Source of the DNA: Bacteroidota bacterium | GTDB taxonomy: Bacteria > Bacteroidota > Bacteroidia > NS11-12g > UBA9320 | DNA length: 9,537 nt | Assembly: GCA_003485825.1 (NCBI GenBank) | Contig: DNHN01000005.1 | Span: forward strand, 1 to 9,537 | Reading direction: 5' to 3' | Part shown: piece after piece, positions 7,084-9,537 of the stretch | Position numbering within the stretch: the first letter of the stretch is position 1 | Layout: every line of letters starts with the position of its first letter | Position numbers and translations under genes: made by a program | Notes under the pieces: generated by a model | What the model was told of the DNA's origin: nothing | Databases searched by the model: none | Seen by the model: only the letters and a program-made list of their open reading frames with translations

Positions 7084-8433
7084 ATGGAGTCATTCGAAGA
7101 ATTAAATATCAATCGCCAACTACTCAATGCCATAGCTGATCTTGGTTTTGAAAAGCCCACTCCTATTCAAGCAGAGGCCTTCCCTGTGGGAATGTCTGGA
7201 CAAAATATAGTAGGTATAGCACAAACTGGTACAGGTAAAACTCTAGCTTACATGCTTCCCATCCTGCAGCAGCTTAAATTCTCAAAGGACTATAAACCAC
7301 GAGTAATTATACTCGTACCTACCAGAGAACTAGTCGTACAGGTGGTGGACCAGATAGAACTATTTGCTAAATACTTGAGTATCCGCGTACTAGGGGTATA
7401 TGGTGGTGTAAATATTAAAACCCAAATGAGTGCACTCACACAAGGTGTAGATATTGTAGTAGGAACACCGGGGCGACTTTATGACTTAGCAGCTAACCGC
7501 TCTCTACTTCTACAAGAAGTAAAAAAACTAGTTATCGACGAAGTAGATGTGATGTTGGACTTGGGTTTCCGTTTTCAGTTAAACAATATCTTTGAGCTAC
7601 TCCCTGTCAAACGACAAAACATAATGTTCTCAGCTACCATGACGGAAGATGTCGAGATACTCATCAATGAGAACTTTATCCAGCCAGAATTCATAGCTAT
7701 AGCCTTAAGCGGCACACCACTGGACAATATACACCAAAGCTGCTATCCTGTAGAAAATTTCTATACTAAAGTAAATCTACTCAGTCATCTATTGAATGAT
7801 AAAGAAACGTATCAAAAGGTACTTATCTTCATAGACAGTAAGAAAAATGCAGACCGTCTTTTTGAGGCTTTGGAAGAACTACTGTGGGGGCAGATTGTGG
7901 TCATCCATTCCAATAAGAGTCAAAACAATAGGCTCGCAGCTATAGAGCGATTTAATGACAACAATGCGCGTATTTTAATCGCTACCGATGTAATAGCACG
8001 CGGTCTTGACATCGATGACATTACTCACGTTATCAATTTTGATACCCCTAAGTTCCCAGAAAACTATATGCACCGTATTGGACGTACGGGTAGAGCAGAG
8101 AAAATGGGACATTCCATACTATTCTATACCGAAAAAGAAGAAGATTGGAAAAAAGGGATAGAGAAACTCATGGAATACGATATCCCAACGTTGCCCTTTC
8201 CTAAAGAAGTAAAAATAAGTAAGGAACTTACCCTAGACGAACAACCACGTATCATAGAAAAGAACCCTCACAAAAAGAGAACCCATGTAGCTGGCCCATC
8301 CTTTCATGAAAAAAAGGACAAGAACAAAAAAGATTTTAATCTAGGTGGTGGTCAGAAAATCAAGATAAAGAAGGCGAAGAAGTACAAAAAGCCAATAACT
8401 AGAGGTCAAAAAAATAAGGGTAAAGGGAAGTAG
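7084..8433 (+). CDS. DEAD-box ATP-dependent RNA helicase (DEVD variant) with basic tail
   Basis: Superfamily 2 RNA helicase that unwinds or remodels RNA with ATP, likely in ribosome assembly, mRNA turnover or cold adaptation. It has 449 residues from ATG 7084. Motifs: Q motif GFEKPTPIQ (21-29), Walker A AQTGTGKT (46-53), Ia PTREL (79-83), Ib TPGR (128-131), II DEVD (152-155), III SAT (183-185), IV VLIFIDSK (246-253), V ATDVIARGLDI (300-310), VI HRIGRTGR (330-337). All catalytic positions are intact. The DEVD spelling keeps both acidic ends and the middle E. Residues about 390-449 are a lysine-rich, probably disordered RNA-binding tail typical of RhlE-like or CsdA-like helicases. An upstream in-frame TTG (7051) is rejected because the promoter box falls inside that extension. 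The gene sits between tex and a membrane protein, and a cold-shock gene lies about 1.1 kb downstream, but a functional link is only suggestive. The exact paralogue name cannot be assigned. Confidence 0.95.
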   Translation: MESFEELNINRQLLNAIADLGFEKPTPIQAEAFPVGMSGQNIVGIAQTGTGKTLAYMLPILQQLKFSKDYKPRVIILVPTRELVVQVVDQIELFAKYLSIRVLGVYGGVNIKTQMSALTQGVDIVVGTPGRLYDLAANRSLLLQEVKKLVIDEVDVMLDLGFRFQLNNIFELLPVKRQNIMFSATMTEDVEILINENFIQPEFIAIALSGTPLDNIHQSCYPVENFYTKVNLLSHLLNDKETYQKVLIFIDSKKNADRLFEALEELLWGQIVVIHSNKSQNNRLAAIERFNDNNARILIATDVIARGLDIDDITHVINFDTPKFPENYMHRIGRTGRAEKMGHSILFYTEKEEDWKKGIEKLMEYDIPTLPFPKEVKISKELTLDEQPRIIEKNPHKKRTHVAGPSFHEKKDKNKKDFNLGGGQKIKIKKAKKYKKPITRGQKNKGKGK

Positions 8434-8455
8434 TTTCACTCATGAATAGCTGTGC

Positions 8456-9352
8456 ATGAAACTAGACTTAACCTCTTCTTTAGAACTTACAAAAATAATA
8501 GGCAGCATTCTCCTAGACGACCTAGCAAGCCTACTCCTTCATCTCGTTGCTGGGATTCTTATCGGAATTGTACTGGTCTATTTCATATATCGCTTATTCA
8601 AAGCGAAAGGGTGGTCAAGACGACCGATTCAATCCAGCACAAAACGCATTCTATTCCGTGGTTCTCGAGTGATATTTTATCTGAGCATCATCGGACTGTC
8701 CGCTGTCACATCTCTAATAATAGGTAGTCAGCAAATTATCAAAAAAGAAGTAGCACTGGCCGTCGATGAAGGAATTGAATATTACAACGTCCATTATTTC
8801 GACGATTTTAAGTTTATCGAAGAAGTATTTGCCTTTTCAGGTCAGGTATACGCCAAAGGAGGAGAACTAAACAAAATAAACCACCATATTGCTGAGGGTA
8901 TAGTAGATCAGATTTCAGAGAAGCACGGCCTTGGCTTCTTGGGCTCCTACATATTGCACAACCCTAAGAATGACATGATTCAGCAACTGGAAGATTTAGA
9001 AAGAGGAATGCTTATTCTTTTTCTATCAAAAAATCTTGAACAGATAGGAGCTGGAGATGTCATAGAACCAGATAAATTAGACAAGGCTTTCTATGCTTGG
9101 TTACACGCTGACAGTGAAGCCAATTTAGGAACAATCAGCACCTTTGTTAGTGCCCAAATCACCAAACAACTAAATCCATTAGTCCTCAGTATTTGGTTGC
9201 CTTTTTTGATGGTTAACCTATTGGTGATTTCAATTTATCTTACCGAATTAGTGGTCTTTCTATATCGTCAAGATAAACAAACAAATTCTACTGTTCTATT
9301 AAACCAAGACGAACAAAGTATTGAAGAAAAAAATAATACTCCTGTGTATTAA
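8456..9352 (+). CDS. Membrane protein of unknown function with large extracytoplasmic domain
   Basis: I do not recognise this 298-residue protein. Start ATG 8456 is 22 bases after the helicase stop, so co-transcription with the helicase is likely. No promoter box or Shine-Dalgarno site is evident in that gap. Hydrophobic segments lie at about residues 28-47, 72-93 and 242-268. The loop between the first two (48-71) is strongly basic (KAKGWSRRPIQSSTKRILFR), so by the positive-inside rule it is cytoplasmic. This places residues about 94-241 outside the cytoplasm and the short polar tail (269-298, rich in N, Q and E) inside. The central domain looks helical, has no cysteine, and shows no motif I can name. 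There is no cleavable signal peptide or lipobox. Helices 1 and 2 followed by a long domain and a closing helix could suit a sensor or scaffold, but no function is assigned. Confidence 0.75.
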   Translation: MKLDLTSSLELTKIIGSILLDDLASLLLHLVAGILIGIVLVYFIYRLFKAKGWSRRPIQSSTKRILFRGSRVIFYLSIIGLSAVTSLIIGSQQIIKKEVALAVDEGIEYYNVHYFDDFKFIEEVFAFSGQVYAKGGELNKINHHIAEGIVDQISEKHGLGFLGSYILHNPKNDMIQQLEDLERGMLILFLSKNLEQIGAGDVIEPDKLDKAFYAWLHADSEANLGTISTFVSAQITKQLNPLVLSIWLPFLMVNLLVISIYLTELVVFLYRQDKQTNSTVLLNQDEQSIEEKNNTPVY

Positions 9353-9513
9353 ATCCTGCTGATACATTCAAAGCACCTGTTTTCAGGTAAACACTCATTC
9401 AACTTATTCTCGCTAAATCACTTAATACGATTGCTATATTACCTTTATTGAAAAAATAATAGCACCAACTTAGTAATTTCGGAATACCTTTGTACTTTAA
9501 CTTATATAATACC
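9353..9513. other. Intergenic gap upstream of the cold-shock gene
   Basis: These 161 bases are AT-rich and hold no gene that I can see. A small perfect hairpin, ACCTG (9375-9379) with loop TTTT and CAGGT (9384-9388), lies 22 bases after the preceding stop. It has only five pairs and no following T run, so at most it is a weak transcript end. TACCTTTA (9440-9447) is one mismatch from a -7 box and could be a second, upstream promoter for the cold-shock gene. Confidence 0.3.
9485..9492 (+). promoter_or_regulatory. Putative -7 promoter box for the cold-shock gene
   Basis: TACCTTTG matches TAnnTTTG exactly and is the same octamer as in front of the helicase gene. It is 21 bases before the ATG at 9514, implying a leader of about 15 bases. 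No convincing -33 TTG is seen at normal spacing. The AT-rich TATATAAT at 9503-9510 lies too close to the ATG to be a useful -10 element. Confidence 0.5.
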
Positions 9514-9537
9514 ATGAATAAAGGAACAGTAAAATTC
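9514..9537 (+). CDS. Cold-shock domain protein, CspA family (3' cut by window end)
   Basis: Only eight codons are visible: ATG at 9514 followed by codons reading MNKGTVKF. This is the start of CspA-family proteins, whose N-terminus reads M-(x)-x-G-T-V-K-(F/W)-F-N before the RNP1 motif KGFGFI. Members are about 65-75 residue single-stranded nucleic-acid chaperones. The exact -7 box upstream supports a true gene start here. The call rests on eight residues plus the promoter, so the family is likely but not proven. Larger cold-shock-domain proteins with extra domains also begin this way. Confidence 0.65.

Noticed and set aside
8433..8462. Inverted repeat GTTTCA (8433-8438) / TGAAAC (8457-8462) spanning the start of the 8456 gene
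   Set aside because: Six pairs across an 18-base loop in AT-rich DNA is within chance expectation, and no regulatory context supports it.
8452..8727. 91-codon plus-strand frame starting at GTG 8452, overlapping the 8456 gene in another frame
   Set aside because: The product is rich in R, H, S and P with no hydrophobic or domain pattern, while the 298-residue frame has coherent membrane helices.
1..9537. Defence island, mobile element, toxin-antitoxin pair, CRISPR array or biosynthetic cluster
   Set aside because: No transposase, integrase, nuclease, small toxin-like pair, regular direct repeats or clustered enzymes of one pathway were found; gene content and composition look like core chromosome.

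Overview
This window looks like a piece of a Bacteroidota chromosome. The evidence is the -7 promoter elements of the TAnnTTTG type in front of several genes, the near absence of Shine-Dalgarno sequences, the frequent non-ATG starts, a ProRS of the archaeal/eukaryotic-like type, and CcmB, AccC, Tex and DEAD-box proteins that read like members of that phylum. The order within the phylum cannot be fixed from this sequence. There are nine protein genes. Both edge genes are cut. No rRNA, tRNA, CRISPR array, transposase or phage gene was seen.

Layout, left to right. Positions 1-1359 hold the 3' nine-tenths of proS (prolyl-tRNA synthetase), followed by a short degenerate palindromic repeat at 1365-1393. 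A GTG-started membrane protein of unknown function lies at 1423-2058. Convergent to it on the minus strand is ccmB (2097-2762), the membrane subunit of the haem/cytochrome c maturation ABC exporter. Its start region is shared with a divergent operon at 2790-4714, made of a TerB-like helical protein and accC (biotin carboxylase), which overlap by 4 bases (TTGA). After a 194-base gap come tex (4909-7017), an RNA-binding S1/YqgF/HhH protein, and a DEAD-box RNA helicase (7084-8433). A three-helix membrane protein of unknown function follows at 8456-9352. After a 161-base gap the window ends in the first eight codons of a cold-shock (CspA-family) gene at 9514.

Functionally this is ordinary housekeeping territory. 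It covers translation (proS), cytochrome biogenesis (ccmB), fatty-acid or acyl-CoA carboxylation (accC), and a run of RNA-related genes (tex, DEAD-box helicase, cold-shock protein). Tex, the helicase and cold-shock proteins all act on RNA, but they appear to have separate promoters, so their proximity is only suggestive.

No clear new biological system is visible. The points most worth a second look are: the face-to-face overlapping promoters between ccmB and the TerB-like/accC operon; the near-leaderless starts of tex and the helicase, one of them TTG; the TTGA coupling of an uncharacterised TerB-like protein to biotin carboxylase; and two membrane proteins with no recognised family.
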